Shown here: piece after piece, positions 63,911 to 64,000 of the stretch
Layout: every line of letters starts with the position of its first letter
How positions within the stretch are numbered: position 1 is the first letter of the stretch
From: Fundicoccus sp052116145
Lineage (GTDB): Bacteria; Bacillota; Bacilli; Lactobacillales; Aerococcaceae
Direction: 5' to 3'
Length of the DNA: 64,000 nucleotides
Assembly (NCBI RefSeq): GCF_052116145.1
Contig: NZ_JBQKLQ010000006.1
Location: 124,001 to 188,000, forward strand
Notes under the pieces: model-generated
Told to the model about the DNA's origin: nothing
Database searches by the model: none
The model's input: the letters and a program-made list of their open reading frames with translations, nothing else
Position numbers and translations under genes: made by a program

Positions 63911-64000
63911 TTAGTGGAGGTTGTCAAACAACTCCGTTTTCTTAACATCTTCAATTGTTTGTGTTCCAGCTAATTGCATCACACGGATTAAGTCTTTTTC
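63911..64000 (-). CDS. C-terminus of an FMN-dependent alpha-hydroxy-acid oxidase (lactate oxidase-like), partial
   Basis: The last 29 residues (EKDLIRVMQLAGTQTIEDVK and a short tail ending FDNLH) and stop are in the window; the rest lies beyond base 64000. VMQLAGTQTIEDVK and the end of the type LFDN match lactate oxidases of Aerococcus and streptococci, which turn lactate and O2 into pyruvate and H2O2. With so little sequence, other members of the family (lactate monooxygenase, glycolate oxidase) cannot be excluded. Confidence 0.65.
   Translation of the reverse strand, partial: EKDLIRVMQLAGTQTIEDVKKTELFDNLH

Overview
The window comes from a low-GC Gram-positive bacterium, most likely of the order Lactobacillales. 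The evidence is strong AGGAGG-type ribosome binding sites with frequent GTG and TTG starts, a YSIRK-type secretion signal, a CcpA-type cre box, an Enterococcus-like V-type ATPase operon, a glutamate kinase without a PUA domain, and what looks like the tail of a lactate oxidase. The GC content and gene set would suit Aerococcaceae or Carnobacteriaceae, but I cannot place the genus. No rRNA, tRNA, CRISPR array or intact insertion sequence was seen.

Layout. 1-2884: 3'-truncated gene for a cell-surface type I pullulanase. 3217-8701: a two-component system followed by a heterodimeric ABC exporter; both parts carry the same 19-bp operator at the same distance from the -10 box. 8812-10728: zinc-ribbon membrane protein and ApbE. 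10996-12924: a 29-copy array of 31-bp tandem repeats running up to a NERD-domain gene. 13207-16700: esterase operon, exported protein, small membrane protein and a decayed copy of the exported protein. 16923-20494: divergent hom-thrB and aspartokinase. 20679-22661: formate/nitrite-type channel, a truncated second NERD gene and two families of intergenic repeats. 22970-25089: proBA. 25304-31185: a metallophosphoesterase broken by one stop codon, then a five-gene peptide ABC transporter operon. 31850-36202: two unknown small proteins, an aldo/keto reductase, a hotdog thioesterase, a secreted unknown and a cytoplasmic unknown. 36348-44899: complete nine-gene V-type ATPase operon (ntpFIKECGABD) whose proteolipid has the Na+ ligand pattern. 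45482-48303: remains of a 3-hydroxybutyrate-type locus (intact GntP permease and LysR regulator between two broken dehydrogenases). 48507-51369: cold-shock protein, broken DUF1801 gene and an RclA/Har-like flavoprotein reductase. 51430-54471: glutamate/glutamine-type ABC transporter. 54942-63913: YitT protein, a 155-bp palindromic repeat block, NAD-isocitrate dehydrogenase with a CitMHS transporter, AlkD-like repair protein, YccF, patatin, CstA, CsbD, and the 3' end of a lactate-oxidase-like gene.

How it fits together. Most intact genes serve nutrient capture (pullulan or starch, peptides, amino acids, citrate, possibly pyruvate), amino-acid synthesis (threonine branch, proline) and ion or stress homeostasis (V-ATPase, exporter, oxidant reductase). 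Decay is visible at five places: the exported-protein paralogue, the NERD paralogue, the metallophosphoesterase, the hydroxybutyrate enzymes and the DUF1801 gene. The least explained material is intergenic: the 31-bp array, the 155-bp unit built from 26-bp palindromes, and the 74-bp and 123-bp repeat pairs. The array and the 74/123-bp pairs lie next to the two NERD genes, which also share an upstream block of about 45 bp.

Coordinates of gene ends should be good. Short sites were counted by eye and may be off by a base or two.
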